Positions 1 to 9,929 are shown, counted from the first letter of the stretch. The stretch: DNA of 64,000 nt from Arthrobacter sp. Soc17.1.1.1 (GCF_036867195.1 NZ_JBAJII010000001.1:2046001-2110000), one strand, 5' to 3'. Program-made: numbers and translations. The notes: generated from the letters alone by a model not told the origin.

Positions 1-580
1 TCAGCTGCTGACATGCCGCCGCCAGTTCCGGAAGCTGCGAACCGACCGCGGCGACGAGCGCACGCACCGCGTCGGCGTCGATGCGCCGTCGCGCGAGGCG
101 GAACTCGGTGGTGACGAACTCGGCCTTCTCGCCGTCCTTCTTCAGTGGCTGGCAGTCCACGATGGTCGCTTTCGCCGCCTTGACGGCGTCCAGCAGCTTC
201 TTCCCGCGGTTCCCGCCGGAATGGCGCATCACCAGGACGACGTCGGGTGCCGGGTCGGTGAGGTAGGCGATCGTGTCGATCAGGAAGGCGTCGTTCATCT
301 GCGCCAGTCCCGCTGCCTCGATGATCTTCCAGTCACCGAAGAGGGACGGGCTCGCGTGCATGAGCAGCGTACCGGCCTCGTAGGACCCGGCGTCGAAGCG
401 GACAAGTTCGGCGTCGGGCTGCGCTGCACGGACCTGGCCGCGGATCGATTCGGCCGCCTTCGCCGCGAGGTAGTCCTCGGGCCCCGACAGCAGGACGACG
501 GCGGCCGGCTTGACGTCCCGCCACGATGCGGACGCAGGACTCGGGCCGCTGGTGCGGCCGGCCGGGGATCTTGTTGCCAC
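1..580 (-). CDS. holA: DNA polymerase III subunit delta (partial)
   Basis: Delta subunit of the clamp-loader complex, which opens the beta sliding clamp in the cytoplasm. The visible part is the N-terminal 193 residues. After a short leader the frame reads PAAVVLLSGPEDYLA, then AELVRFDAGSYEAGTLL, DPAPDVVLVMRHSGGNRGKKLL and AATIV-type text (AKATIVDC), which is the usual HolA N-terminal nucleotide-binding-fold pattern. The GTG start at 580 was chosen because a purine-rich GGAAGGAAG lies about 7 bases upstream and the conserved block begins 30 codons later. The frame is open at base 1, so the C-terminal collar domain is outside the window. It follows comEC by 88 bases on the same strand, the usual actinobacterial order, and is probably co-transcribed with comEA-comEC. 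Confidence 0.9.
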   Translation of the reverse strand, partial: MATRSPAGRTSGPSPASASWRDVKPAAVVLLSGPEDYLAAKAAESIRGQVRAAQPDAELVRFDAGSYEAGTLLMHASPSLFGDWKIIEAAGLAQMNDAFLIDTIAYLTDPAPDVVLVMRHSGGNRGKKLLDAVKAAKATIVDCQPLKKDGEKAEFVTTEFRLARRRIDADAVRALVAAVGSQLPELAAACQQL

Positions 581-668
581 GGGGCGGGCTTCCTTCCGTC
601 AGATGCACCCCTACTCTGTCATGGCCCCGCGGCGCCTCAAAGCCGCAGCACGCCCTGACGCAGCGGCC

Positions 669-3230
669 TCACCGCAGTGGCCTGACCTCGAGGGCGCTGC
701 CCACGACGTCGACGAGGAAGGTGCCCAGCTGGTCCGTGCGGGCGGTGGCGGTCCGGGTGCGGTCGAGTGCGCCCAAAATGCTCGGGTGGGGATGACCGTA
801 GTCGTTGCCCTCCCCCACCGAGATGAGTGCCAGGCGCGGATGCACGGCCTCCAGCAGCGCAGTACCCCCGTTCCTGGCTCCGTGATGGGCGACCTTGAGG
901 ACCTCCACGCCGTCCGTGCCCAGCGAGGGCAGGCCTGACAGCAGCGCCGCCGCCGCGTCCTCCTCCAGATCGCCCATGAGCAGGATCGTCAGCGGGCCAC
1001 GGGGTGTGTGCGCGGTGACCGCGAGCACCGCGCTCGCGTTGTTCTCCTCCAGGAGCACCTCGTCCTCCCTGGGCCACAGGACGTCGACGTGCAGCGGGGC
1101 GAGGTCGAGCGTCGACGCACTGTCCAGTCGCTCGGCGCGCACCCCGCCCGCCGTCGCTGCGTCCTCCACCTGGGCCGGCAGCCGGTCCTCCCCCGTGGAG
1201 AAGTAGAGCGCGGTCAGGGTCCTCCCCCGGACCGCGCCCCCGATGCCGCCGTAGTGGTCCTCGTGGAGATGCGTGATGACCAGTGCATCGATCACCTCGA
1301 CGCGCAGGGCGTCCAGGCAGCGGTCCATCGCCTCGGGATCCGGTCCCGCATCGACGACGAGCGCGTGACCCGGCGTCGTCCTCACCACGACGGCGTCGCC
1401 CTGGCCGACGTCGCACATCGCGAGGACCCAGGAGCGTGCCTGCGGTGCACCGACACGCCCGGCGAGCACCGAGGCCGCGGCCAGACCCAGCAGGCAGCCG
1501 AGGACAGCGGCGAGCAGCACGGCCCGGCGCCGGCTCCGGTGCCGGCACCGGTCCCGGCCTCGCTCACGACCGGGCCCGCTCGACGGCGGGTCCTCGGGAC
1601 CCGGGCGGGTGATGCCGGCTCGTCCGCCTCGGCGTCGCCACCGGGCGACGACGGCATCCCGGCGGATGAGCAGCACGAGCGCCGCGGACACCAGGCTCGC
1701 GATCACCGCCCCCGGCACGCCCGGCACCCACGGCAGCGACGCCGACGGCGCATCGGCCAGGGTCTCCGCGACGCCCGCGACCCACCGCGTGCCCATCTGA
1801 GCGGCGGCCACCAGTGGCGGAGCCAGGATCGGGGCACCGACCAGCGTGAGCACCGCCGCCATCCCCAGCAGGGTGATCGCCGGGACCACCGGCGAGGCCA
1901 GGATGTTGGCCGGCAGCGAGTAGACGGGGAGAGAGGGCTGGATCAGGACGAGGACGGGCGTGCAGAAGAGCTGCGCCGTCAGGGGGATGGCCAGCAGTTG
2001 CGCCAGAAGCCGGGGCACCACCCGCTCGAAGGCCTCCACCATCGCCGGGCCGACGGTGACGAGTCCGAGGGTCGCCGCCACGGAGAGCGTGAACGCGAAG
2101 GACACCGCGAGCCAGGGATCGGCGGCGAGCAGGATGATGATGGACAGCAGCAGGAGGGTCAGGGACACCCGGCCCCGCCCGGAGAGGACGGCGGCCACGC
2201 CGATCCCGCCCATCACCGCTGCCCGGAGCACGCTCGGTTCCGGCCGCACCAGCAGCACGAAGCACACGAGGGCCACGACCGCGCCGATCGCCGCCGGAAG
2301 GCGGGGAAGGCGGGCCGACCGCAGCCCGAGGAAGGTGAACGCGACCACGTAGGAGCAGTTGGCGCCGCTCACCGCGGTGAGGTGCGTCATGCCCGTGGTC
2401 TTCATGTCCGCCGCGAGGGCGGGCTCGAGCCCGGTCCTGTCGCCGAGTGCCATGCCCGGGAGCAGGCCGCCGTCGCGGTCGTCGCGCGACGCCAGGTCCC
2501 GGAACCCCGACCGAAGATCAGAGGTGGAGGCGAGCCATCCTCGGGCACCCTCGATGGTGGGCGTACTCGCCGGCAGGAAGACGGCGGTCGCCCGGCCGAC
2601 CCGATCGGCCGGATTCGCGGTACCGAGCACCCGCGCGACGTCTCCTGTGCCAACAGCTCCCCAGGAACCCGACCCGAGGACCACCACCGGGGTGGCGGAG
2701 GCGAAGGCCCTGCCGTGCAGGACCCCGCCGATCACGTCCGCATCGACGAGGTACCTGGTCCCTCCACCGTAGGGGCCTGCCGGCAGTGTCGACGGCTCCC
2801 CGGTGATGCGGAGCACGGCGGTGAACACGGTACCCTCACGGACGGCGTCGTCCACCGGGCCGGCCGCCATGCGGACGAGGCTCCCTCCGGCGGCGAGCAG
2901 GACCAGTGCCACGGCCGCTGCGGGCGGCAGGGCCTGAGCGGGCAGCAGCCTCCACCCACGGCGGGGTCGCGGGGGCACGAGGAGGATCAGGCAGGCCAGG
3001 AGCAGGGCGGCCGCAGCTGCGACCAGCCCTGCCGTCGTCACCGCCGAGGCCCCTCCGTGGATCGCGGCGCCTGCAGCGGCCCACGCGGCGGCCGCCGAAG
3101 GTAGGAGGCGCAGGTCCCGTCGCAGCGGGACTTGCACGGGACGGCTCTCGCGGGGACCGCCCGCTGACCGCCGCCGGCCTGCTGATACCCCGTGACCGGC
3201 AGGGCTCGAGGTCCCCCTCATGTCCCTCAC
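669..3230 (-). CDS. comEC: ComEC/Rec2 family DNA-uptake channel protein
   Basis: Predicted inner-membrane channel for transformation DNA, 853 residues. Residues 40-130 hold several hydrophobic segments. The ComEC competence domain follows, with the typical text GDRTGLEPALAADMKTTG and HLTAVSGANCSYVVA near residues 260-300, and a further run of hydrophobic helices to about residue 530. The C-terminal third is a metallo-beta-lactamase-fold domain with the metal motif THLHEDHYGG near residue 652 and a second histidine pair in VAHHGARNGG; in other ComEC proteins this domain is thought to degrade or process the non-transported strand. The ATG at 3230 overlaps the comEA stop by four bases, so translation is probably coupled. 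No frameshift or lost catalytic residue is visible. Whether this strain is naturally transformable cannot be told from here. Confidence 0.93.
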   Translation of the reverse strand: MRDMRGTSSPAGHGVSAGRRRSAGGPRESRPVQVPLRRDLRLLPSAAAAWAAAGAAIHGGASAVTTAGLVAAAAALLLACLILLVPPRPRRGWRLLPAQALPPAAAVALVLLAAGGSLVRMAAGPVDDAVREGTVFTAVLRITGEPSTLPAGPYGGGTRYLVDADVIGGVLHGRAFASATPVVVLGSGSWGAVGTGDVARVLGTANPADRVGRATAVFLPASTPTIEGARGWLASTSDLRSGFRDLASRDDRDGGLLPGMALGDRTGLEPALAADMKTTGMTHLTAVSGANCSYVVAFTFLGLRSARLPRLPAAIGAVVALVCFVLLVRPEPSVLRAAVMGGIGVAAVLSGRGRVSLTLLLLSIIILLAADPWLAVSFAFTLSVAATLGLVTVGPAMVEAFERVVPRLLAQLLAIPLTAQLFCTPVLVLIQPSLPVYSLPANILASPVVPAITLLGMAAVLTLVGAPILAPPLVAAAQMGTRWVAGVAETLADAPSASLPWVPGVPGAVIASLVSAALVLLIRRDAVVARWRRRGGRAGITRPGPEDPPSSGPGRERGRDRCRHRSRRRAVLLAAVLGCLLGLAAASVLAGRVGAPQARSWVLAMCDVGQGDAVVVRTTPGHALVVDAGPDPEAMDRCLDALRVEVIDALVITHLHEDHYGGIGGAVRGRTLTALYFSTGEDRLPAQVEDAATAGGVRAERLDSASTLDLAPLHVDVLWPREDEVLLEENNASAVLAVTAHTPRGPLTILLMGDLEEDAAAALLSGLPSLGTDGVEVLKVAHHGARNGGTALLEAVHPRLALISVGEGNDYGHPHPSILGALDRTRTATARTDQLGTFLVDVVGSALEVRPLR

Positions 3231-4579
3231 CGCGCCACGATGAGGGGGAGGATCCCTTCGAGCAGCGCCGGTCCGATCCCGGGAACGGCGTCGATGTCCG
3301 ACGTCTGCACGAAGGGGCCGTGCTCGTCCCGCCAGTCGATGATCCGCTGTCCCAGCACCGGTCCGACGCGCGGAAGGGACTCGATCTCCGCGAGGGAGGC
3401 GGTGTTGATGTCGAGGACCCCGGCCGGACCAGTGCTCCCCCCGATGGCATCCGTAGCTCCCCCGGGCACCCCGCCGGATGCCGCACCCGGCACGCGTCCT
3501 GTGCCGGACGACTCCGGTCGGGGCTGGTCGGGCCTCGGCTCCTCGCCCACGGCCAGGAGGTGCACGTGCTGCCCGTCGGAGGGCGTGGCCGCGAGGTTGA
3601 TGCCTTCGAGGTCCGCCCCGGGAAGCGCACCGCCGGCCTGCTCGACGACCTCGAACAGGCGCGTCCCGACGGGCACCGTGACGACGCCGGGCGATGCCAC
3701 GGCCCCCGTCACGTACACGACGACCGTCCCGCCGGCGGGTGCACCGTTCGCGGGCGCGTCCGATGACGTTCGCGGTGCCACGTCCCGCGAGGCGTCGCCT
3801 CCGGGGGACACTGCCTCCGAAGCGTCCCCGTCGGTGGAGGTCCCACCCCCGGCCTCCTGGGGTGCAGCGCCGTCACCCGACGCGCGATCCGTGGGCGCGC
3901 CGGGGCCGCCGCCCTCCGGTCGCCCGAGCGGCGCGGACTCCTCCGCGGCGTCCAGCTGTACCGAGACGGCGGCCGCCGACGGTTCCGAACTGCGCACGAG
4001 GAAGAGCACGGCCCCGACGGCCAGGGCCACGCCGAGGAAAACGAGCGCCGCCGAACGCGCCACCCGCCACTGCATCGCCCGGGCCTCCGGCGGCGTCCGG
4101 GCTTCCGGCGGTGTCCGGGATTCCGGCGGAGTCCGCGGTTGCCGCCCGGCGAGGCCGCGCGGGGCCACCGTCCGCCGCGGTCCTTCCGCCCGGAGGGACG
4201 CCCTGCCGTCACTGGCATCGTCGTCGGCAGCGTCATAGGCGCCGTCAGCGTCAGCGTCAGTGTCAGTTTCAGTGTCATAGGCAGCGCCATAGGCAGCGTC
4301 AGCGTCATAGGCACCGTCAGCGTCATAGGCACCGTCATGGCCCGCGGGGTCCTCCGCGAGCCCCGCGGCATCGCGGTCCGCGTACTCCTCGTGCTCCTCG
4401 TGCTCCTCGTGCTCCTCGTGCTCCTCGTGCTCCTCGTACCCTGCACGGCGGGCGTCCTGGTCCGCGGATCCACCGGGTGGCCGGGCGCGGGACGAACCTT
4501 CATCGAACGGCACGGAGTCGGGTGCGCGGAGTGGCGGCGCCCACGCGGTCCCGGCTGTCGGCCATCGGTGCTTTCCCAT
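3227..4579 (-). CDS. comEA: ComEA-like DNA-binding protein with long acidic repeat-rich N-terminus
   Basis: DNA receptor for transformation: a single-pass membrane protein that binds double-stranded DNA through tandem helix-hairpin-helix motifs. Of 450 residues, the single membrane helix is about 175-195, a SLBB-like segment (VTGAVASPGVVTVPVGTRLFEVV) lies near 305-330, and the HhH pair (LDINTASLAEIESLPRVGP, then IDAVPGIGPALLEGILP) closes the protein. The family is usually 200-300 residues; the excess is a low-complexity N-terminal region of about 170 residues that should be cytoplasmic, with an (EEH)n tract at 49-66, Tyr-Asp-Ala repeats at 85-120 and three RTPPE(S/A) repeats at 149-166. The ATG at 4579 lies 6 bases after TAGCGT, which suggests a leaderless mRNA for comEA-comEC-holA. 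Confidence 0.88.
   Translation of the reverse strand: MGKHRWPTAGTAWAPPLRAPDSVPFDEGSSRARPPGGSADQDARRAGYEEHEEHEEHEEHEEHEEYADRDAAGLAEDPAGHDGAYDADGAYDADAAYGAAYDTETDTDADADGAYDAADDDASDGRASLRAEGPRRTVAPRGLAGRQPRTPPESRTPPEARTPPEARAMQWRVARSAALVFLGVALAVGAVLFLVRSSEPSAAAVSVQLDAAEESAPLGRPEGGGPGAPTDRASGDGAAPQEAGGGTSTDGDASEAVSPGGDASRDVAPRTSSDAPANGAPAGGTVVVYVTGAVASPGVVTVPVGTRLFEVVEQAGGALPGADLEGINLAATPSDGQHVHLLAVGEEPRPDQPRPESSGTGRVPGAASGGVPGGATDAIGGSTGPAGVLDINTASLAEIESLPRVGPVLGQRIIDWRDEHGPFVQTSDIDAVPGIGPALLEGILPLIVAR
4080..4133. repeat. Three 18-bp tandem repeats inside comEA
   Basis: Three in-frame copies of an 18-bp unit at 4080-4097, 4098-4115 and 4116-4133 encode RTPPES/RTPPEA/RTPPEA just before the membrane helix. 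The copies differ mainly at third codon positions. Confidence 0.85.
4230..4338. repeat. Degenerate GTCA-rich repeat tract inside comEA
   Basis: Interspersed short units (GTCAGC, GTCATAGGC and variants) encode alternating Asp, Thr, Ala and Tyr in the acidic N-terminal region of ComEA. The tract is lower in GC than the flanks and has a simple-sequence look typical of slippage-prone DNA. Confidence 0.7.
4382..4435. repeat. 9-bp tandem repeat (six units) inside comEA
   Basis: One variant copy (GTACTCCTC, 4382-4390) is followed by five perfect copies of GTGCTCCTC (4391-4435). On the coding strand they read as the Glu-Glu-His/Tyr repeat. The unit is a multiple of three, so copy-number change would alter length without breaking the frame. 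Confidence 0.9.
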
Positions 4580-4585
4580 GCCGCC

Positions 4586-4591
4586 ACGCTA
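4586..4591 (-). promoter_or_regulatory. Probable -10 box of the comEA-comEC-holA operon
   Basis: TAGCGT on the minus strand ends 6 bases before the comEA ATG at 4579. This TANNNT-N6-start spacing recurs at many starts in the window and would place transcription initiation at the start codon. No convincing -35 box was found. Confidence 0.5.
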
Positions 4592-4653
4592 GGAGCCGCG
4601 AATCCGCCGCCGGCCCGGCACGGGCGCTATGTGGACATCCCGCCCGCCCGCAC

Positions 4654-4730
4654 GATCACCTCGCGCCGACGGTCATCCGGCTGCCAGATCATCCCGCGCG
4701 GACGATCATCCCGTGCAAACGGTCATCCGG
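4654..4730. repeat. Five degenerate ~17-bp repeats between comEA and degV
   Basis: The motif GATCAY/GGTCAT recurs at 4654, 4671, 4687, 4704 and 4721, a spacing of 16-17 bases, usually followed by CCSG. The last copy includes the degV stop codon at 4723-4725. It could be a protein-binding array or remnant minisatellite; I do not recognise it. Confidence 0.5.
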
Positions 4731-5577
4731 GGCTGACGGTGACGGCCACGACGCCGAGCCCTGCGTGCGCGGCCAGCACCGAGGGGCACGGCGCCGTCGA
4801 CACGCGGCCCGAGCCGGCCATGATCTGCAGCCGGTCCGCAAGGGCCTCCGCCTCGTCCTCGTTACCGAAATGGTGGACCGTGAGGTGGACGCCGCTCGTC
4901 CGGTCGGCCACGTCGGCCTCGACGAGTTCCTGGAGCCGCTGCATCCCGCGGGCAGCCGACCGCATCCGCTCGAGCGGCACCAGCCGCCCGCCCTGCACCC
5001 GCAGGATCACCCGGACGGACAGCAGGGTGCCGAGCCACGCGGCAGCGGCGGTGATCCTGCCGCCGCGGCGCAGCTGCTCGAGGCTCGGGACGTAGAAGTA
5101 GAGGCTGGAGCTGCGGGCCGCGATGGCCGCAGCCGCGGCGGAGGCCTGCAGATCGCCGCCCGAAGCGGCTGTCGCGAGGGCCGCGAGGGCCGCACGGCCC
5201 TGGGCCATCCCGGCGGTCCGGGTGTCGATCACCTCGACCGGGATGGCCGCCCGTGACGCCGCCAGGCGTGCCGCCTCGACCGTGCCGGACAGCAGTCCGG
5301 ACAGGTGCACGGACACGATCCCGTCGTAGCCCTCCTCGGCCAGCTGGCCGTAGACGCGCTCGAACTGGCCGGGTGACGGTCTGGAGGTGCGCACGTGGGA
5401 CCCGGCGGCGAGGGCGAGCATGAGCGGCGCGGTGACGTCGTCGTGCTCGCCGGTCAGGATCTCGTCCCCCACGAGGACCGGCATGGCGACCACGTGCACA
5501 CCCTCGGCGGGCCCGCCGGCTTCGCACCACCCGGGAGCGAAGCCGGCGGCCGAATCGGTGACGACGGCTATGCGCAC
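4723..5577 (-). CDS. DegV family fatty-acid-binding protein
   Basis: DegV/FakB-type proteins bind one fatty acid molecule; in Firmicutes FakB presents it to the kinase FakA. The protein has 284 residues, the normal family size. It opens with RIAVVTDSAAG, the family's TDS signature, and continues with a HVRTSRPSPGQFERVY block (the T-S-x-P-S motif), GYDGIVSVHLSGLLSGT, VEVIDTRTAGMAQG and a C-terminal AHAGLGVVAVTVSPG (the HxGPG-like pocket motif in altered form). The start is GTG at 5577 with GGGAG about 5 bases upstream. No fakA/DAK kinase gene is adjacent, so the partner is unknown. It lies 40 bases downstream of leuS on the same strand and may be read through from it. Confidence 0.88.
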   Translation of the reverse strand: MRIAVVTDSAAGFAPGWCEAGGPAEGVHVVAMPVLVGDEILTGEHDDVTAPLMLALAAGSHVRTSRPSPGQFERVYGQLAEEGYDGIVSVHLSGLLSGTVEAARLAASRAAIPVEVIDTRTAGMAQGRAALAALATAASGGDLQASAAAAAIAARSSSLYFYVPSLEQLRRGGRITAAAAWLGTLLSVRVILRVQGGRLVPLERMRSAARGMQRLQELVEADVADRTSGVHLTVHHFGNEDEAEALADRLQIMAGSGRVSTAPCPSVLAAHAGLGVVAVTVSPG

Positions 5578-5617
5578 GGGAGCTCTCCCGCGCGTACGGC
5601 CGCCCCGTCCTCGTCCA

Positions 5618-8116
5618 TCAGGCCGGCACGATGTTGACCAGCTTCGGCGCCCGCACGATCACCGTGCGGATACCGCGGCCGTCTAGTACGCGCTGCACCT
5701 GGTCGCTGGCCAGTGCGAGCTCGCGCAGCTCGTCCTCGGCGATGTCCGGGGACACCGTCAGGCGGTCACGCACCTTGCCCTGCACCTGGACGACGGCGAC
5801 GACGGTCTCCTGCGTGAGCAGGGCGGGATCAACGGTGGGCCAGCCCGCGGTGGCGACCGTGGCCTCGTGTCCCAGCCGGTTCCACAGGTCCTCCGCCGTG
5901 TAGGGCGCGAAGAGGCTGAGGAGGATGGCGACGGCCTCGGTGGCCTCCCGGACGGCGGGGTCCGCACCGCCGGCACCGGAGTCGATGGCCTTCCGCGTCG
6001 CGTTGACGAGTTCCATCAGCTTGGCGATCACCACGTTGAACTTGTTGGCCTCCATGAGCTCGGCGGCCTCGGCGACCGTCCGGTGCGTGACCGACCGGAG
6101 GGCCCGGTCACCCGAGGCCGGATCGGCTCCGACCGCACTCGTCACGTCGTTGCCGAGCCGCCAGGCACGCGCCAGGAACTTCGCGGAGCCCGACGGCGAG
6201 ACGTCCGCCCAGTCGACGTCGTCCTCGGGCGGCGACGCGAACACCATGGTGAGGCGCACGGCGTCCACGCCGTAGCGGTCCAGCTGCTCGCCCAGGTCCA
6301 CGCCGTTGCCGAGCGACTTGCTCATCGCCTTGCCACCATTGAGGACCTGGCCCTGGTTCAGCAGCGCGCTGAAGGGCTCGGTGAAGCCGACCATCCCCAG
6401 GTCGTACAGGACCTTCGTGAAGAACCTGCTGTACAGCAGGTGCAGGATGGCGTGCTCCACCCCGCCCACGTACTGGCCGACCGGCAGCCAGCGGTTGACG
6501 GCCTCGGTGTCGAACGGCGCCGTGTCCAGGTGCGGGTCCACGAAACGGAGGTAGTACCAGGACGAGTCGACGAAGGTGTCCATGGTGTCGGTGTCGCGCT
6601 TCGCGGCGCCGCCGCACGACGGGCAGGAGACGTTGACCCACTCCTCGACCGCGGCCAGCGGCGAGGTGCCCTTGGGCGCCAGGGACTCGCCGCGCAGCCC
6701 CTCGGGCAGCGTGACGGGCAGCTGGTCGTCCGGTACCGGGACCTCCCCGCAGGACGGGCAGTGGATGATCGGGATGGGCGTACCCCAGAAGCGCTGGCGG
6801 GACAGCAGCCAGTCGCGGAGGCGGTAGTTGACGGTGTGCTCCCCGGTGCCCTGCTCCTCGATGAGCTGGACGGCGCGCCGGATGGCGGCCGGCTTGTCCA
6901 GCCCGGTCAGTTCGCCGGAGTTCACGAGGGTCCCCTCGCCCGTGGTCGCCACACCGGTGACGGCCGCGTCCTCCGCTCCGGTGTCGACGACGGTGCGCAC
7001 CGGCAGGTCGAAGGCGCGGGCGAAGTCGAGGTCGCGCTGGTCGTGCGCGGGCACGGCCATGATGGCACCGGTCCCGTAGTCGGCCAGGACGTAGTCCGCG
7101 GCCCAGACCGGCAGCTTCTCCCCGTTGAGGGGGTTGACGGCGTAGCGGCCGGTGAAGATGCCCGTCTTCTCCCGCTCGGTGGCCTGCCGCTCGATCTCGG
7201 ACAGGCCCTTGACCTGCTCCCGGTACTCCTCCAGGGCGGCTCGGCGGTCGGGCGTGACCAGCTCGAGGGCGAGGTCCGCGTCGGCCGCGACGACGAAGAA
7301 CGTCGCCCCGTACAGCGTGTCGGGACGCGTCGTGAAGACCGCGACGTCCGACGCCGGCTGGTCCGCGTCGGCCTCGATGCGGAAGCGCACGTGCGCTCCC
7401 TCGGAGCGGCCGATCCAGTTGCGCTGCATGGCGAGCACGCGCTCGGGCCAGTGGCCCTTCAGCTGCTCCATGTCGTCGAGCAGGCGGTCGGCGTAGTCCG
7501 TGATCCTGAAGTACCACTGGTTGAGGTTCTTCTTGGTGACCATGGTCCCGCAGCGGTCGCAGGCGCCGTTGATGACCTGCTCGTTGGCCAGGACGGTCTG
7601 GTCCTTCGGGCACCAGTTCACCGGCGAGTTGCGGCGGTAGGCGAGGCCCTTCTGGAAGAACCGGACGAACAGCCACTGCGTCCAGCGGTAGTACTCGGGG
7701 TCCGAGGTGTGCAGGCGGCGCTCCCAGTCCGCGCTGATGGCATAGCGCTTGAACGAGTGGGCCTGCGTCTCGATGTTCGCGTACGTCCACTCCGCCGGGT
7801 GTGCGTTGCGCTTGATGGCGGCGTTCTCCGCCGGCAGGCCGAAGGAGTCCCAGCCGATCGGGTGCAGGACGTCGAAGCCCTTCTGCCGGTAGTACCGTGC
7901 GGCGACGTCGCCCATGGCGAAGGCCTCCGCGTGCCCCATATGGAGGTCACCGGAGGGGTAGGGGAACATGTCGAGCACGTAGCGCCGTTCGCGCGTGCCG
8001 TCGTCCGCCGGGGCGAACGCCTGGAGCTCGTCCCAGACCGCCGGCCAGCGTGCCTCGATGGCGGCGACGTCGTAGGTGTTCTCGTCCGGCTGGGCGACCT
8101 CGGGGTTGGTGCTCAC
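5618..8116 (-). CDS. leuS: Leucyl-tRNA synthetase
   Basis: Charges tRNA-Leu with leucine in the cytoplasm. The product is 832 residues. The class I HIGH motif appears as [11 protein letters not shown] near residue 50, the CP1 editing domain includes [13 protein letters not shown], zinc-ribbon cysteines are seen in [11 protein letters not shown]...GACDRCG and HCPSCG, and the KMSKS motif is [10 protein letters not shown] near residue 595. The GTG at 8116 (reading V-STNPEVAQ) was chosen because similarity starts there and AGGACAGG lies about 7 bases upstream. An in-frame extension to 8722 exists but crosses the leader and antisense glpK and is rejected. Expression is probably set by leucine supply through the leader described separately. 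Confidence 0.97.
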   Translation of the reverse strand: MSTNPEVAQPDENTYDVAAIEARWPAVWDELQAFAPADDGTRERRYVLDMFPYPSGDLHMGHAEAFAMGDVAARYYRQKGFDVLHPIGWDSFGLPAENAAIKRNAHPAEWTYANIETQAHSFKRYAISADWERRLHTSDPEYYRWTQWLFVRFFQKGLAYRRNSPVNWCPKDQTVLANEQVINGACDRCGTMVTKKNLNQWYFRITDYADRLLDDMEQLKGHWPERVLAMQRNWIGRSEGAHVRFRIEADADQPASDVAVFTTRPDTLYGATFFVVAADADLALELVTPDRRAALEEYREQVKGLSEIERQATEREKTGIFTGRYAVNPLNGEKLPVWAADYVLADYGTGAIMAVPAHDQRDLDFARAFDLPVRTVVDTGAEDAAVTGVATTGEGTLVNSGELTGLDKPAAIRRAVQLIEEQGTGEHTVNYRLRDWLLSRQRFWGTPIPIIHCPSCGEVPVPDDQLPVTLPEGLRGESLAPKGTSPLAAVEEWVNVSCPSCGGAAKRDTDTMDTFVDSSWYYLRFVDPHLDTAPFDTEAVNRWLPVGQYVGGVEHAILHLLYSRFFTKVLYDLGMVGFTEPFSALLNQGQVLNGGKAMSKSLGNGVDLGEQLDRYGVDAVRLTMVFASPPEDDVDWADVSPSGSAKFLARAWRLGNDVTSAVGADPASGDRALRSVTHRTVAEAAELMEANKFNVVIAKLMELVNATRKAIDSGAGGADPAVREATEAVAILLSLFAPYTAEDLWNRLGHEATVATAGWPTVDPALLTQETVVAVVQVQGKVRDRLTVSPDIAEDELRELALASDQVQRVLDGRGIRTVIVRAPKLVNIVPA

Positions 8117-8134
8117 TGTGTGACCTGTCCTGTC

Positions 8135-8174
8135 GGTGGAACCTGGTGGAACCTGCCGGTTCCTGGTGGAACGG
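8135..8174. repeat. Three GGTGGAAC direct repeats in the leuS leader
   Basis: GGTGGAACCT at 8135-8144 and 8145-8154 and GGTGGAACGG at 8165-8174 on the plus strand. In leuS mRNA they read as repeated GGUUCCACC. They resemble a T-box core but on the wrong strand. Function unknown. Confidence 0.8.
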
Positions 8175-8194
8175 GTGGATCTTCTGCTGCGTCC

Positions 8195-8215
8195 TCCGGC
8201 GCATCCTGCGCCGGA
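8195..8215 (-). promoter_or_regulatory. Perfect 9-bp hairpin in the leuS leader
   Basis: Arms TCCGGCGCA and TGCGCCGGA around a 3-base loop, between the attenuator terminator and the leuS start. It is not followed by a T-run. It could stabilise the readthrough transcript or take part in alternative folding. Confidence 0.6.
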
Positions 8216-8220
8216 CACAC

Positions 8221-8244
8221 AAAAGCCCCTCACGCAGGAGGGGC
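8221..8244 (-). terminator. Intrinsic terminator (attenuator) upstream of leuS
   Basis: On the leuS sense strand GCCCCTC, a 6-base loop and GAGGGGC are followed directly by TTTTGTGT. It lies about 105 bases before the leuS start and 24 bases after the leader-peptide stop, so it can only act as a premature terminator of leuS mRNA. The segment CCTCCTGC in its 5' arm and loop also occurs in the leader peptide codons and may compete for pairing. Confidence 0.82.
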
Positions 8245-8246
8245 CG

Positions 8247-8268
8247 CCGCACGGTCGATACCGTGCGG
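8247..8268 (-). promoter_or_regulatory. Perfect 9-bp hairpin directly after the leuS leader peptide
   Basis: CCGCACGGT, a 4-base loop and ACCGTGCGG begin at the base after the leader stop codon (8269). A ribosome held on the Leu codons or at the stop would cover its 5' arm, as expected for the pause/protector stem of a transcription attenuator. Confidence 0.7.
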
Positions 8269-8295
8269 CTAGGTAAGCAGGAGGTTCCGGGGCAT
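8269..8295 (-). CDS. Leucine leader peptide of leuS (MPRNLLLT)
   Basis: An eight-residue open frame ATG-CCC-CGG-AAC-CTC-CTG-CTT-ACC-TAG with three consecutive leucine codons, two of them not the CTG favoured by high-GC genomes. It lies 6 bases after an extended -10 box, so it is probably translated from the 5' end of the transcript. Immediately downstream are a strong hairpin and an intrinsic terminator ahead of leuS. This is the classic layout of ribosome-mediated attenuation: low charged tRNA-Leu would stall the ribosome on the Leu run and change downstream folding. I could not identify a full-length antiterminator by eye. Confidence 0.78.
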   Translation of the reverse strand: MPRNLLLT

Positions 8296-8301
8296 GCGTC
8301 C

Positions 8302-8310
8302 ACTTTAGCA
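8302..8310 (-). promoter_or_regulatory. Extended -10 box of leuS
   Basis: TGCTAAAGT (TGN + TANNNT) on the minus strand ends 6 bases before the leader peptide ATG. No good -35 match is present, which fits an extended -10 promoter. Confidence 0.6.
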
Positions 8311-8345
8311 GTGCGGGCCAATGGGCCGGTGCGGGACCGACGACG

Positions 8346-8377
8346 GCGCCCGGCCCGTCGGGAGACGGACCGGGCGC
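8346..8377 (-). terminator. Strong hairpin downstream of glpK
   Basis: Stem of 8 bp (GCGCCCGG/CCGGGCGC) plus 5 bp (CCGTC/GACGG) around a mismatch and a GGGA loop, 35 bases after the glpK stop. There is no T-run, so it may be an mRNA 3'-end stabiliser or a non-canonical terminator separating glpK from the leuS promoter. Confidence 0.5.
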
Positions 8378-8411
8378 TGTGCGGTGGTGCCGGGGGCTCC
8401 TGCCGCCGGTG

Positions 8412-9929
<1,518 letters not shown>

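Noticed and set aside
1008..3104. Long plus-strand frame (698 codons) opposite comEC
   Set aside because: Antisense shadow, composition dominated by Arg/Gly/Asp/His with no domain.
8135..8174. T-box riboswitch for leuS
   Set aside because: The GGTGGAACC copies are on the opposite strand and no T-box stem architecture is visible.
5867..8272. Long plus-strand frame (about 800 codons) antisense to leuS
   Set aside because: Shadow of a high-GC gene; no recognisable protein text, and leuS on the other strand has all motifs.
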